NCBI RefSeq assembly: GCF_000204055.1
Contig: NW_006768795.1
Span: 286,574 to 333,406, forward strand
DNA from: Melampsora larici-populina 98AG31
Taxonomy: Eukaryota > Basidiomycota > Pucciniomycetes > Pucciniales > Melampsoraceae
Reading direction: 5' to 3'
Length of the DNA stretch: 46,833 nucleotides
Below are positions 1 through 12,369 of this stretch, in pieces. Made by a program: the position numbers and the translations under genes. Below the pieces are notes generated by a model. It was not told the origin of the DNA. It did no database searches and saw nothing but the letters and a program-made list of their open reading frames with translations. Position 1 is the stretch's first letter. Each line of letters starts with the position of its first letter.

Positions 1-989
1 ACTCAACAAGGCTCAATACTCCCCTCTCCCCCGATGCAGCTGCTACCTGTCCGAATGAACCGCACCCCGCTACTCCACCAAATGTTATCCTTGTGTCTAA
101 CAATATCAACCCATCAAAGGTTTTTACCATCAAGAACGGCCATTGACTCGGTGCTGTCGGTATTTGCCTATAGGCCTTCGCCCAATCGAAGACGCCTAGT
201 ATTAATCTCCCTTCTGTCGTCGTAAAAAGGTAAGCTACTTTCTTGAAATCATCCCAAGTTGTGATGAAATCATCCTTGTCTACAGTCGCATTCACTGATT
301 GTATCTTGGAATCGTTCCTTGGGTATGAAAGATTGTTTATTGTTCTCACACTGCAAATATAATGTATTTTTCCGAGGTGAGAAATGATTACATTTATTTC
401 ACAAAATGATTAAAAATGCATTAATTCTGCATTAATTCTGCATTGTTCTGCATTAATTCTGCATTGTTCTGCATTAATTCTGCATTATTAATCATTTTGT
501 GCATTAATGTCAATCATTTTTCGCCTTGGAAAAATACATTATCTTCACAGTGTCAGTGATCCGTCTCCGTTTATCACTGCCCCCATCGGATTTGTCCGGA
601 AAAACCCAACTTTCTCGTATACTTCGTCTTTGGAAAAAGGTCGGAACATTTGCTTCGCGGATATCTCCTTCTCAAAATTTTCCTCAATCTCATCTTTTGC
701 TGCGATCGACGACGAGTGATTATCAGGACAAAAATATTGCATCCCTTGGATCGACACTTCTGGAATCCCTTGATGGAATCCCAATCTAAATCCTTCTAGG
801 ATCTTCTCATTTTCCTGTAACTTCCCTATCTTTTTGAGTTCTTCCTCCCAAATTTTTAAGTTCATCTCGCATTTCACTGATGTTGGCCACCTCCTGTTAG
901 TCACTTTCAGTCCATTCCAAACACGGGCTCCTCCGAACTCTACTTCTTGATCTATCTCGCGTGTTTTCTCATGGAGCTCTACGCTCATT
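1..989 (-). pseudogene. DIRS-type reverse transcriptase, interrupted by a MITE, 3' end outside the window
   Basis: The first part (989-553) encodes an RT lead with 'FSKDEVYEKVGFFRTNPMGA' and 'GDGSLT'. A small inverted-repeat element follows (354-544). From about 345 down to 1 the coding resumes as 'RTINNLSYPRN', 'TTWDDFKKVAY', 'GVFDWAKAYRQIPTAPSQWP' and 'FGGVAGCGSFGQVA'. The D of 'FDWAKAY' is the first Asp of the RT palm; the later catalytic box lies off the left edge. The frame before and after the insertion differs by one base if a single target copy is kept, so the gene is broken even without the insert. It would have copied the element RNA before recombinase-driven integration. Confidence 0.72.
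354..544. mobile_element. 191-bp inverted-repeat element (MITE) inside the RT gene
   Basis: The two ends mirror each other over about 50 bp: ATAATGTATTTTTCC (359-373) pairs with GGAAAAATACATTAT (528-542), and the match continues inward with a few mismatches. The core (about 418-486) is made of repeated ATTAATTCTGC units. TCACACTG (346-353) and TCACAGTG (545-552) flank it and look like an 8-bp target duplication with one mismatch, which would fit a hAT-type insertion. A TA duplication at 360-361/540-541 is the alternative reading. It interrupts the RT between two conserved motifs. Confidence 0.7.
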
Positions 990-1135
990 CTGCAATCAAA
1001 CCATCATTCATGGTCAGATCACATCTCTCAACTCACAAAGGCGATCTCTCAGTCTTCTGATCAATTCTGACATGGCGAGTATTACTCGATTCTTTTATTT
1101 CATTCTCATACATAGTGTTCGTCTTACAAACTCAC

Positions 1136-3466
1136 TGATATCGACCTTTTCCCGGTCTACCTCCTTTATTCAAATTTCCGCCTCTATCTCGGCTGCGACT
1201 ACGGCTTCAAGGACGTTTCTCTCTCTCTTGACGATAATCATAGCTCTTCCCATAGCTCTTCCCGTAACGCTCTTGTCCTCGGTAGTCTCGTTGATTCGTA
1301 TAATCGTATTTATACTGTTCTCTTTCAAACGGTTTTTGGTTCTTCCAAATTGCAGCAGGAATCCACTTCCTCTTCGGTTTCCTAAATGGATCACTTCCAC
1401 TGAACTCTGGATTGATCGTTGTTGTTGATGTTGAGGCGAAAGGTGTTGATTGTTTCTTGGGCAAACCCGTTTCTGGGTTCATGTTTTCTCTCGGACCTCC
1501 TACCGCGTATGGATTCGTCTGGTAAGCTCGTTCCCCAAAATTCTCACAAATTTGTTTCACTTCGTCTAAGATCGGGGTTTGAAGTTCGCTGATGTTGCAA
1601 ATCTCATTATTCACCGTAGTCCTCATTACACCTTGTCGTATCTTCCTACAGTACCGAAGTGCAACCATCCATCCTATGCTCTCTCTTAATTCGCTCACAA
1701 TTGACTTATGTGCTTCAAAACGTTTTGCTTGCGTCTCCCATCCTGCATCTGCAACATATCTTATGAATAAGGACATACAATCCAACCATTGCTCGTACTG
1801 GATAGTCAGTTCATCGATTGGGGGATCAGTCGTGTAAAGTCGTTGATTTCCTTTTAATATCTTCGCTTTGGAGGGCGCTTCTTTCCCACTTCTTGCTGAC
1901 TGATCTGCTAATAGCCAGTGTTTGTTAAAAACAGTTAAAGGAATGAAAGCTTTGAATGTTCTTAAATAATAATCCAGAACTGGTCCTAAGGCTGTCAACA
2001 CTTTCCCCATTTTATCCGACGTATTCTTCAAGATCAATCTACCGTTTTCGATAACATCTCCATTAGCCAACTCCATCCTTCCTTTTCCTGAGTCCATCAT
2101 CTTTTTCGCCTTTTCCGCTTCAGACAGTTCTACCTCTTTTGTCGCCTGTTCTAGTCCCGCTTGAATTGCCATTCTCGGTATGTTTTGGGTCTCTCTAACC
2201 CTTCTACTCAATTCTGAATCGACGTCTGATAGATTCTCTTGTATCAAAAGATGAGGACTTCTTTCTTTCGGTTGATTCATCTCGTAGCACCCCTCTTGAT
2301 TTTGTTGATGGGACGATCTAGGTACATTGCGTCGTTGGTCGTCTAAACGATTCTCATGTATCTCGTCTCGTGGAGTCTCTTCTCGGCCTGTCCTTCTAAG
2401 TCTCGCCTGGCGGGATGACTCTTGTAGAGGTGTAGGTTGACGGCTAGAGGCGACTTTAGTCAACTCCATCTCTTTCGCTAACAGAGCTGCACCTTGATTA
2501 AACTTTCCTGTCGAGTATAGGAAATTTATCTCGGCTTGAAGTGCCATCAATTCATCGCCTTCGTCTATTTTAGAACGAATCAATCAACCAAAAAACTTGT
2601 AAGTGTCTCTTCTTCTCAACTTCAGGTACTTAAACTCTTTTTGTTTGCTCATCCTGGATTTCACAATCTACAGCCACATCTCTTTCCGAGAAAACCGTCC
2701 AAGATCTTCAAAATCTACAGCAACATCTCTTCTCGAGAAACTGTTCACAGCCACATCTCTTTCCGAGAAACTGTCTAACATCCACAGCAACATCTCTTCC
2801 CGAGAAACTGTCTACAGCCACATCTCTTTTCGAGAAACTGTCCTACAGCAACATCTCTTCTGAGAAACTGTAATTTCCTGCCTCAAAGGCCGCCCTATGG
2901 GCCACAGCTCCATCTCTATATTGCTATAGAGAAACTGCCCTCTTCTAGGAGTGTCGTATGAATATTGAACGTTTGAATTGATGTAACTGATTCTCACCTA
3001 TTGGATCTGGTCCATTCATAATTGATTCCTCTTCATCTTTGGATGCATAAGGTGAGTTTTGCTTCTTCTTCCCTTTTGAGATCGGAGGACACCATGACTC
3101 ATCATCATCTTCGTCTTCAACCTCCCCCATAGTTCCGTCATCTTTAATGAGCTTGATAATCAGTGCTCCGTCTATGTCTTCACCTCTTCTTTCTTGATAA
3201 TCTTCTTTTCTTCCTTCTATCTCTTGTTCTTGATTTCTTCCTTCTGAGTTTTGTTTCTCTAGTAAACTTGACAAACCTCCACTTCCACTAGTTGTATTAC
3301 CACTACTTCTATTCTTTTCTATCTCGTTTCCTTCTGTCAATTCTCTTCCCTCTATATTTCCGGCTTCTTGACCTTCTTGTTGTTCTAGCCTTGCCGATGC
3401 CGCTCTTGTAACACATTGTATACTCTCTTCAGCTCTACCAATTCTTGATAATAATGAGTTATCCAT
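1136..3466 (-). pseudogene. gag-like ORF of the DIRS-like element, spliced, with one in-frame TGA
   Basis: Exon 1 (3466-2998) starts with a true ATG and encodes an acidic, low-complexity head. A 433-nt intron (2997-2565, GTGAGA..ATAG) joins it in phase to the main ORF; the main ORF has no ATG at its own open start (TTG at 2583), which supports splicing. The main exon encodes a helical segment ('QAEINFLYSTGKFNQGAALL'), a central gag-like domain and a C-terminal tail rich in Tyr, Arg and Gly. A TGA at 1209-1207 interrupts this tail, but the same frame continues as an SR/RG-rich stretch to 1136, so the stop looks like a decayed CGA. A second intron (1135-990, GTGAGT..TGCAG) would join the tail in phase to the RT. 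No zinc knuckle is seen. No host function is suggested. Confidence 0.6.
2655..2935. repeat. tandem repeat inside the proposed gag intron
   Basis: About eight diverged units alternate between CAGCAACATCTCTT and CAGCCACATCTCTT, each followed by a cga-like spacer and GAGAAACTGT. Unit length is about 27-35 bp. The array lies wholly in the 433-nt proposed intron of the gag-like gene. It encodes nothing convincing in any frame. Confidence 0.75.
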
Positions 3467-3599
3467 TTCCTGATTGAAACAAACAAAAAATCTTTTAAAC
3501 GTTGGTTTATTTTAAACTTAGAGATTTGAGCTGAAAATGCTGAGTATCTGAGAGTCGGTTTTAGAGGTAAGTTTGAAGATCTCGATTCCGAGGTGTGGG

Positions 3600-4765
3600 A
3601 ACTCTTCCACCTTCTTACCTCCGGGGCCGGCCCGACTCATCAGTCAAATCACTAAGTCCCCATGGGCTTAGTAACCAACTCGTGCCTCGCTGGTTCCCTC
3701 AATTCCAGGCACAAAGCCGGGCACGTGCCCGGATTCTACTTTGTATCCCGCAATTGCACCACATTGATTGCTGGCAAATGCTCATTTCCATTTTGGATGA
3801 GCATTCTTTGAGCCCAGTTTCTCAGATGAATACTCAGAATCAGTTCATGAGTCACTGCATACTCAGAACAGCTCAGAACCTGGTCCAAAATCCTGGATCA
3901 GCAGGCTCCAAGGCATGCCACTGAGGATCAGCTGAGGCGCCAAGACAAAGTGAGCAGATGGGCCAGCCCTCCCTCAGGCTTCTTTACTAAGGATTGAAGC
4001 CTGAGGAAGGCCTAGTTCATCTTCTCAGTTCCTATTGATTTTGTAAGGTGATAAGCAGGTAGAAAACAGGAAGACCAGGGAAAGAATATGGAAGTAAAAT
4101 TGAACAAATGTTAAAAAAAAACACGAAAATTTCAATGCTCACCCCAATGTGAGCATCTATTTTTGCCCCTGTGTATGGCGGGCATGCCGGCAGATTCTCT
4201 GGTCAACCAAGTATGTAGCTAGGGGAGATCACAAACTCCCCAAGAAATTGACACAAGCAGCTGAGTCATTTCTGATGGTAAACATATTTTCTCAACTTGG
4301 AATGAGAAAATTATAGCAAAACTTCAAGAACATATATGGAGAGGATTCCTCCAAAGTATGATTTGTTTGTTTGGGAAAGGATTCTAAGGCAATCATAGCT
4401 TATAAATGACTACATATGTAGCCACCCTGGGTAGAAAGATTAACATTCTTGGTGAAAGATTATTCACATGGAGAGGGGCCTCAAATTCAACTTTTGATGA
4501 TCCAGATCCTGCATATGGAAGTTTGTATTCTTGAAGGTGTAAGATATGTCAAGTGTACATACATGGTCTGTAGATGATGAGTTGATTTGTGTTTTTTGTC
4601 TTAAGCTCTAAATTATTATCCATTCTAGGAGTCATCCTCATCAATCACCATGAATGGCATCCTCAGCTTCAAAGTACTCAAAAGATATTTGAAACTTCTT
4701 CTCCTTGCTCCAGACTGCCTTGTTGTCTCAATACCTCATCAGACTTAAAAAACAAGCAAAAGAAG
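3600..4765. other. no gene seen; short foldback repeats upstream of the Cdt1-like gene
   Basis: No protein-coding stretch is supported. The region holds a GC palindrome (CCGGGCACGTGCCCGG near 3717-3732) and a hairpin near 3971-4005 with arms CCTCAGGCTTC and GAAGCCTGAGG. The part near 4589-4765 is open in the Cdt1 frame, but the first in-frame ATG is at 4766, so it is treated as 5' leader. Confidence 0.5.
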
Positions 4766-7525
4766 ATGGTCTTGAATAGACTTCCTTCATCTCTTTTACT
4801 CTCACCCGAGTTACCTACTCAACCTGGCCAGGTTCCGACTGGTACTCTCTTGGTAGCCGAGGTACGCAGGACAGCTCGAGCTAGAATGATGGGACAAGCA
4901 GCCTTGAAGCGTGATTTCCCAACGGTAAGCGATCTGATGGCCAAGACTACTACTACTACTGCTACGAACCAACAAACTAGCCCTACCGCAAGTTCTAGTA
5001 AAGGAGTCGGTCACGGTGGACAAAAACAACATCGAACCAATTTAACATTATCATCAGCATCGTTTACTACACCACCAAGTCATCTGAATAGGTTACCTTC
5101 TAATAAAATCAAATTACCAACTCAATCTTCAACTAATCCTAATAATATCTTTCCTACTTCATCATCTTCACCTGTTCGACCGACTCATAACCATCAACAT
5201 AACTCACCACATCGTCGACGTTCAAGTCTCACACCTCCAAGTGAATCTCATTCACTTCATAATCACTCTATCAACCCCGTCAATCTTATTACTCCTCAGA
5301 ACGAAGAACTTCAACCCTTGGCCCCTTCTTCACCGAAAGCTCGAAGCTTGCTCTCTCGTCAAATCACAGATCATATCAACTATCAATCACATTCACCTAT
5401 CAAACCTAACTTCAATCATCAATCTCACATTGAATCCACACCTCATCATCAATTATCATCACCTTTTCAAGCAGTGATCTCGCCCCGTTCTAAACTTCCA
5501 CAATCCGATCAACTAGCATTTCACGTCACTCAAACTATGAACTCACCTACCAAAACCAAACATCCAAATACTGAGATGAAGACAGAACTTTCTCCTGCAA
5601 GACGTATGGTACAAGAAGACGAGTTTTCAGATTCATCATCGGATCTTGAAGTTCAACCTCCTAACCCTTTCCAGACAACACCACGTCAATCAACTTCAGC
5701 CAAGTTTGAACAACTGCTTTATGCTCGAGATTCACCTGGTTCAACTCGTGGAAGTCCTAAGTCTAAAACCCCGATAGTTTCCAAAACAAAAGTATCAGAC
5801 ACAGTTGAAGATGTAGATCCAGATCAACTTCCTTCAACTTACATTAACTTATTAACATTACATACTGCTCTTGAACGCGCATTGTTGTTACATCTTGCAA
5901 CAGAAGGAAGTCATGCAACACTGACTACTGTTCATAAACCCTCAACCAAACTGACCTCGGATAATCGAATGCGTACACCTGAACCAGAAGCAGAAAAGGA
6001 GATTCAAACCTTTAGATTATTAAATTTGATATCTTGGTCAACTTTAAGACCTATGGTAGAAAGAGGGTCAGGAAAAAGTTTTACCGAAAAAGAATTATCT
6101 CAATTACTTTGGATTTGGCAAAAAGAAGAAACAACCAAAAAAGAAGCAACAGCAGAGGAAGAAGAGGAAGAAATTCAAGTAGGAATGGGATTTATTATTT
6201 CTAGATTAGAATCAAATCGATCATTTGGATTGGGAATAGAATTACAAGTCAAAGAAAATTTACAATTACCCACCTTAAGTTTAGTATCACCAAACCGATC
6301 GAAATCCAAATCCAAATCTTCAAACCCAAAATCACCAAAAAAAACTTTAAACTTATCGACACAAATTCAAACTTCACCAAACCATAAGCTAAAAAATAAT
6401 ATGAAATTAATTTCATTATGGACAAGTCAAGTAGAAGAAAGAAAAAAAGAAGTTTCAAAAAGGTTAAAAAAGTTATGGAGATCTAAGAAATCGAATTCAA
6501 AACCAATTGATCAAGATCAACAGCAATGGTTGATTCCTCCAATTCCTTGTGCTTCTTTACCTTCATTTATTGATCCTATAATCAAGTCTAAAAAACGGGT
6601 TTGTGTAAGTGTTGATCATATGGATGAGGAAAGGGAATCCAAAAAAGTTAAAACTCCTGCGGTCATTGTTTCTACTGAAACTCGTCAGTTGAATCTTATA
6701 GAACGAGTTAAGTTTCTCATCTTTATGGTCGCGTTCAGAAAGTTTATGAAAATTGATTGATATTGGTGTTTTTGAATCGACAGATCAAAGCTAAAGAAGC
6801 AGCTGCAAAGAATAAAGCAGCTTCATCAAAGAACCTTGATGGAGGAATTGGATCAAAAACTCCAACCAATAGAACTGACGAATTAAGGAAAAAAAGTATG
6901 TTATCTCGTTTACCAGAGTTAATTGAAAGTATCTTTATGTAAGTTGAAATTCAAAGAAGAAAGCAATTTCATCAAGCTCTTCTCTTGCTTATAACCCAAA
7001 CATTGACATTTTCTTTCGTGTTTGTAAAGGGTATTTTCTTCATCTGATCCATCAAAAAGTTTGATCATGTCACTTGAAGAATTATCAAAAGTAATCACCA
7101 AAAGTTCAAGAATTTCACTTTCAGAGGGTAAGTCTTCAATCATCCCACAGAATTCTCAATCACCAAGAGCGTATTTGCTCAAGTAGAATCCTGAGCAGAA
7201 ATCAAATTCTATATAAATATAAAAAGTTATGCTTTATGTGTTACATTTTACATTTCCTAAGATATGCATTCTGATCAATATCTACTTGATCAAACCCACC
7301 CTAAATCTCCTCTTTTCTTTATGCTGATCTAATTTTTTTGGGTGTGGTTTTTTTTGTTTAGGAGAAGCAATTGAATCAATTAAACTTTTACAGTCGATTT
7401 GTCCTGATTTAATTGAATTTAAACAAATAGGAAATCAAGAATGGATTCAAGTTTTAAAAGAATTTAAAAACCAATTAGACAGATCAAAAAAATTAGTTAA
7501 GGATGAATTAATCAAGATGAATTAA
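4766..7525 (+). CDS. Cdt1-like DNA replication licensing factor
   Basis: Four exons: 4766-6706, 6784-6938, 7030-7127 and 7362-7525, with introns of 77, 91, 91-class and 234 nt (GTTAAG..ACAG, GTAAGT..AAAG, GTAAGT..TTTAG), all phase-consistent. The first about 340 residues are Ser/Thr/Pro/His-rich and disordered. A central domain follows with 'LPSTYINLLTLHTALERALL', 'LLNLISWSTLRPMVERGSGK' and 'FTEKELSQLLWIW', the pattern of the Cdt1 central winged helix. Exons 2-4 encode 'IKAKEAAAKNK', 'LSRLPELIESIF', 'SLEELSKVITKSSRISLSEG', 'EAIESIKLLQSICPDLIEF', which fits the C-terminal winged helix that contacts MCM2-7. The family loads the MCM helicase at origins in the nucleus. The start is the first in-frame ATG; an upstream exon is possible. 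The chosen exon borders and the family name are by eye only. Confidence 0.72.
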
Positions 7526-7944
7526 GTTTTTTTTAATTCTGTCTTTAATTGGTTGAACCAAAAAATAATTGGACATTAACAATGAATTGGTTGAAGGAAA
7601 CGAAAAGAGGTTTTTGAGGACACTTATTGAGTGTAATTTCTATATATTTTGGATATCATTAATTGGCTATAGAAAAAGATAACAGATGAGGTATATTGGA
7701 ATGTGGATTAGTTTAAAATTTTTGAAGGTCTTGTGTATCTTGTATATATCACTCTGTATCATCATCTTATCTGGTCAAGAGAACTCAGCTTATGTTGGAC
7801 ATCTCATTTGAACACAACCTTTTGGAAAATTTGAAGTGTGAATCCACATAGTAGTTCAGTCATCAAACCTGGGTCAAGTCTATGTATTAGAATTATGGAA
7901 TTATCTAAAATGAGGTGTGAACTTCAAGTCAAGATTTAGGGTGT

Positions 7945-8165
7945 TCAAACCTGTGCAAGAACTGTGCAAGAACTGTGCAAGATCCATGCAAGCTCCGTGC
8001 AAGATTTTTTGCACTAATCTTGCACATTAATTTTTTTGACAACCCAAGTTATTGTGTTCCAAACTGTGCAAAAACTGTGCAAGACCAACTCTTGCAACTA
8101 TTGTGCAAGATCCGTGCAAGTTCTATTCACATCTTGCACAGAACTTGCACCAAACTTGCACAAAT
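7945..8165. repeat. TGCAAG/CTTGCA foldback repeat, copy 1
   Basis: Many copies of GTGCAAGA and its complement TCTTGCAC lie within about 220 bp, the first part mostly direct and the second part mixed in orientation, so the strand can fold on itself. A related patch lies at about 31930-32210. Origin unknown; it may be the worn core of a small inverted-repeat element. Confidence 0.6.
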
Positions 8166-8245
8166 TAATTTCAAAGTTTGAATACCATAATTAATGTCAT
8201 TTGTTCATGTGATATTATGTATAAAGTTAGGGTTTGGGCTTACCT

Positions 8246-8301
8246 AAGTCCCTTGTACAGAGGCTTGACATAGCAAGCAATACCTGAGGCACAAGGGACT
8301 T
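8246..8301. repeat. short foldback with AAGTCCCTTG arms
   Basis: AAGTCCCTTG at 8246-8255 pairs with CAAGGGACTT at 8292-8301, with AGGCTTG/CTGAGG-like sequence between. A related hairpin with AAGTCCCT arms is at 16570-16618, so this may be a small dispersed family. Confidence 0.55.
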
Positions 8302-9094
8302 ATGCAAAAGGAGGGGATTTTGGCACAGAGGGTGATGAGATTTAGGAAAGGAAATCCCATCCAATTCCCAATTCCCATTTTTTGAAAACGTGGTCAAGGA
8401 GAAGCACCCTCTTCTTCTCAAGATATTCATCTCTTCAGAATTCTCAAAAGGAAAGCTGGGCAAAAGTTTCCCATAAGAGGGAAACATAGTCCGCATGAGA
8501 TTTGAGAGCTGACTGCAGCCTGTATTGTCAACCTGAATTTCAAATCAACCACAGTTGTCAGCCTGAGACTTAAAGCAGGTGGCTTTCAGGCACTCAAAGC
8601 TCCCTTATTGGCATTGTTACAGTGAGTTTACTGAGGTAAATTCAAGCATTTCTATAACAGGAGCTGATGACTGCATGTTGTCTTAGGTGCGGAATGGATA
8701 CCACTGCCTGATACTTGCTGAATGGTCTGTTCTGATCAGAGTCTTCTGAGGTAGGTACAAGAGTACTCCTGTCTCAGGTTTACAATTCAAAGTAACAGTA
8801 TATTTTCTACATATTGACAAAGAGATGTTTTTAAAAAAGGTCCTTTAAACCATCTTGGAAAATAAAAGGAAGTTAATCTAAAACTAAGATCACTGAGTCT
8901 TATTTCAATAACAAGCTGCTTGAGAATTAGATAAACAATAATAGTACTAAATGTTAAAATTCAGATAAGAAAGATGACATTGAAGAACAGATATCATCTA
9001 AATTACAAGTGATTGCTGCTTTTAGTGTGTGTCATAGAGTTTACTTTAAGGTAACTTTGTTGGTTTGTAAAAGGATGTCTTTCTTCTCTAGATG

Positions 9095-9420
9095 GGAGAC
9101 ATCCACAGCCCCCAACTACTGGTCACTGGCAGGCCAATATGTCCCATGTCTTCAAAATGTTTTCAAGATAATTTTAATCTGTTTTGAAAATAACATATGT
9201 CTGCTATCAAGATGTTATGGGTCAGTTACCAACAAAGTATTTCATACCACCAAAGGTGAGATGATGTCATACAGCATCATAAATCTGTACAAAACCAATC
9301 TTGTATTTCCCCACCAAGCATATATAGTTCATTAACCTTCATGATATAAATTGCCTGAGTTATTGATGTTTGAAAAAAATCACAGATAAAAAATACTATT
9401 TCTGTACTATAGCCAAGACT
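9095..9420. repeat. left long inverted repeat of the Harbinger-type element
   Basis: Read in reverse complement, this stretch aligns with 14125-14430. Shared anchors in order are GTGATTTTTTT, CAATAACTCAG, CTTGGTGG, TTTTGTACAGATT, TGTATGAC, CATCTCA and CCAGTGACC. Identity is roughly three quarters with small gaps, estimated by eye. Confidence 0.65.
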
Positions 9421-9830
9421 AAGGCCCTGTTTGGTATAACTTTCAAAAACCGGGCAAAATGCATTGTTTTTTGAAAATAATGCATTTTACACTTTTTTGA
9501 AAATTCTTGTTTGTTGTGGCTTTTGCCCCTTTTTTCAAAAACCATTTCACTAACAATAAACCATTTTTTTTGATCAATAATCTGGTATCTTGAAAGCTAC
9601 TTTTGAGCAGCTTTCAAGTCCAATAATACATTACAAATCGACAATCGACTTGGAATTTTGCTAAGTGCGCATCTTTCTCTGCCTTCAATGAACTCACACA
9701 TCACCCTCTTTCAAGATTGTCTTTTCTGATGCCATATTTTTACGTCTTCTTTTGTCTCTAGGATTCAAATCTCAACCCTTGAACTTGTCATTGACCAAGC
9801 TTGTGTTGGATCATGCCTTTCAACATCGTG

Positions 9831-11096
9831 ATGTCTAAAGACACCAAGCCTCAAGCGCACTTTGGAGAGGGTCGTAGCAAGTGCATCTTACAAGGTATCT
9901 TGGAACAAACCGCCACTGGACTTTGAGTCAAGAACACATTCAAAAAAGAGGCCTGGAAAACAGTTACCAATGATTTCAACAAGCAATATCATGAAAAGTA
10001 CCCAACACTAGCATTAAAAAATCATTATCAATCGGTGAGTTTCCCATACCTTGATTGTTCCTCTGATCAATCCAGCTGATTGTTATGTTTTTTTAGCAAT
10101 GTCTTTCATAAAAGGGAAAATAAAAATTGATGTAAGTTGCATATTAAAAATCATATCTTCTATCTGTGCTGATGAAGTTTGTATAATAGGCCAATGCCAA
10201 GTATAAACCCTTTAGATCTAAAGGGTTTCCTAATTTCAAGATCATGAGCCAGCTTGAGGATGGCCAAAATGCGGATGATACAATGGTTTGAGGCAGTTGA
10301 GTCGCTAAGAAGATACCAAAAAAAACAAGCTCACTGCAGAAGAAATGGCATTATATGAGGAAGTCAACAAGGTAGATCACAGTAACAACAGTGATCTACC
10401 TCCATTGAATCTATCGGAAGGGACTGGAGGTAAGTACCTCTACAATCATTCTGTATTTTCTTTTTATAATCACTCTGATCTCTTTTTTTATTTGTTTCCA
10501 TAGCTCACCTCGCAGAGCCTTTGATTGATACAACAACCACTCCAGAAGCTTTGATTTCATCCCTTGCTCCTCCAACCTTGCCATCTCCACCACCTAAGCC
10601 AACCAATGCCAAACGATTGTCTGCTTGTTCACCAAAGCCTCACCAACATTGAAAGAAGGTTGACCACCCTAGCAGCACTGATGCATTATTGATCCTTGCT
10701 ACAGTCAGCAAGGAAAAGCTGGCTGCTAAGGAATCTGATTGTAAGGAAGCAATTAGGACTCAGGAAGAACGTCAAGCTAAAATTGATAAGATGAATTGTG
10801 ACCAAGACATTCAATTAGAGAAATTGTGAAACAAAAGAAAGGCCAAATCAGAGGCCAACACACTAGAGCGCCTTTGTTTTAATCAAAGTTGCCTTTGGGC
10901 AAAGGTGGAGAGGTATCCAGATCAGGTCAAGGCAATGGAGACCTTTTGATCAGAAGTAAAAGTCAATATGTCAGATCAAGATGAAAAAATGAAAGCAGCT
11001 ATTATTTTGAATGTTGAGGAAAAAGCCTTCTTCTTCAATCAACTACCTGAGGATATGAGATGGGATTGGCTCAAGAAAGAAATCATCAGCAAATAA
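9831..11096 (+). pseudogene. Myb/SANT-like DNA-binding protein of the Harbinger element
   Basis: The first exon reads 'GRSKCILQGILEQTATGL', a stop (TGA at 9927-9929), then 'VKNTFKKEAWKTVTNDFN' and 'LALKNHYQS' up to a GTGAGT donor near 10034. This is the Myb/SANT-like domain found next to Harbinger-type transposases. A later exon from about 10190 gives 'AKYKPFRSKGFPNFKIMSQL', the usual follow-on block. The tail has a Pro/Ser-rich part and a charged coiled coil ('LAAKESDCKEAIRTQEERQA'), ending at TAA 11094-11096. Further in-frame stops (for example near 10830) make it non-functional. In the family this protein binds the element ends and guides the transposase. An in-frame ATG at 9813 is an alternative start. 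Confidence 0.65.
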
Positions 11097-12369
11097 CTTT
11101 ATCAATTTGTATCTAGATCATTTTGTGCCCTAGTATAATAAACATAAAGTATATTTCATCTTGACCAAAATGAAAAAGGCACTTTGTGAATCATTGAGAT
11201 ATAAATTTGTATTTAAAATATTATGGAGTCTATTTTAATACAAATCAAACTATGTTTCATCTCCACTGTCTTCTAGGATGAGCCATATAATCATCAAACA
11301 TTGCCTGTGCCATAGCATTCCGAGCAGCATGTGCCTCATTTTGAATTCCAATATCAGGCTCTTCATATTCATCATTTGCTCTTGCTTGTGCCCATGCTAA
11401 ATCTTGAGTATTCTCTTGCTCCCGCTGTAAGCAATCAAACTGATCATAGAAAGAGTCTTCAGGTCCGGCATCCCGTATGATATTGTGTAGAACACAACAT
11501 GCTACCACAAGTGAGTATTGAACTTCCAGATAATATCTAGGTATGTATTTCATCACTTGAGATCTCATCTTCATCACACCAAAGATGCGCTCAATGACAT
11601 TTCGTGCCATGGCATGTTGTAAATTGTAAAGTTCTTGAGGAGTACGTGGAGCACGGTTTCCAATGTGCCATTCTTGAAGATGATAACGATTTCCAGAGTA
11701 TGGGATGAAAACATCTGGGCGATGAGCATAGCCAGAATCCCCTAAATAGTATCTTCCTAGAAATCAAATTTAATCAGATTATTGAATTCAAAGGTATCAA
11801 TCAAAATACTCACCTTCAGGTACAATGAAAGCACCATTCTCACGTGCTCTGGTGAGCACATAGGAGTCGTGTGCCCTCCCACCTATTCCAGCATAAACAA
11901 AGAGAAACTTCACGTCAAATGAACAAGCTGCTAATACGTTTTGTGATAATGTATGATGTCAATTGCAATGTTTAGATCTGGCTGCAAATTTGACTTGAGC
12001 TTCAATGTGAGTGCTGTCAAGAGCTCCAATGCAATTTTGGAACCATGGGTAGAGTTTTGAATTGTCCACTATCTTGTCCGGGATAGAAGCATCAAGTCCT
12101 GGTTGAATAATTATAGAATTGACGAGTGCTTCAAGAGCATTTTGAACAATATAAAAGTAATGATGGACTGTTTCTGTTGAGTGTTGGAATCTTTCGGCGG
12201 TGTGTCTCATTTCTACTGAATGACCAGTGATGAATCAAAATATCATTACTTGCTCATTGATTGTTATGTGCTCTGAAGGTTCCAATAGGGGCTTGAGATA
12301 GGTCATGAGATGCTTGAAGGCATGCTTTTTGTCAGCCCTGAGTACATATACATGTACCCAAAACTAACC

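Larger units (their letters stand above)
1..3600 (-). mobile_element. DIRS-like tyrosine-recombinase retrotransposon, 5' part (runs off the left edge)
   Basis: Reading on the minus strand, this holds a hydrophilic N-terminal exon (3466-2998), a gag-like ORF, then a reverse transcriptase that leaves the window at base 1. The RT has the DIRS-type order: a short basic lead, a 'GDGSLT' turn, 'INNLSYPRN', then 'FDWAKAYRQIP' with the first catalytic Asp, then 'ITFGGVAGCGSFGQ'. RNase H and the recombinase would lie to the left, outside the window. The outer 5' limit is not defined; the GC-rich patch near 3600-3735, with the palindrome CCGGGCACGTGCCCGG, may be terminal. DIRS order class is established from the RT motif style; the exact family is inference. 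Confidence 0.7.
7526..9090. other. no gene seen between the Cdt1-like gene and the Harbinger element
   Basis: No coding stretch is supported. An 89-codon minus-strand opening at 8227-8496 has no recognisable motif or splice context. The stretch holds the TGCAAG repeat (about 7945-8165) and a foldback at 8246-8301, listed separately. Confidence 0.5.

Noticed and set aside
410..490. Possible CRISPR-like array of TTCTGCATTAA units
   Set aside because: Units are contiguous with no spacers and lie within a MITE of a eukaryotic genome.
961..1428. 155-codon plus-strand open frame
   Set aside because: Antisense of the gag/RT region; no motif and low-complexity composition.
4589..4765. Extra 59 codons upstream of the Cdt1-like ATG
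   Set aside because: Opens with GTG, has no ATG, and its composition does not fit the protein; taken as leader or intron.
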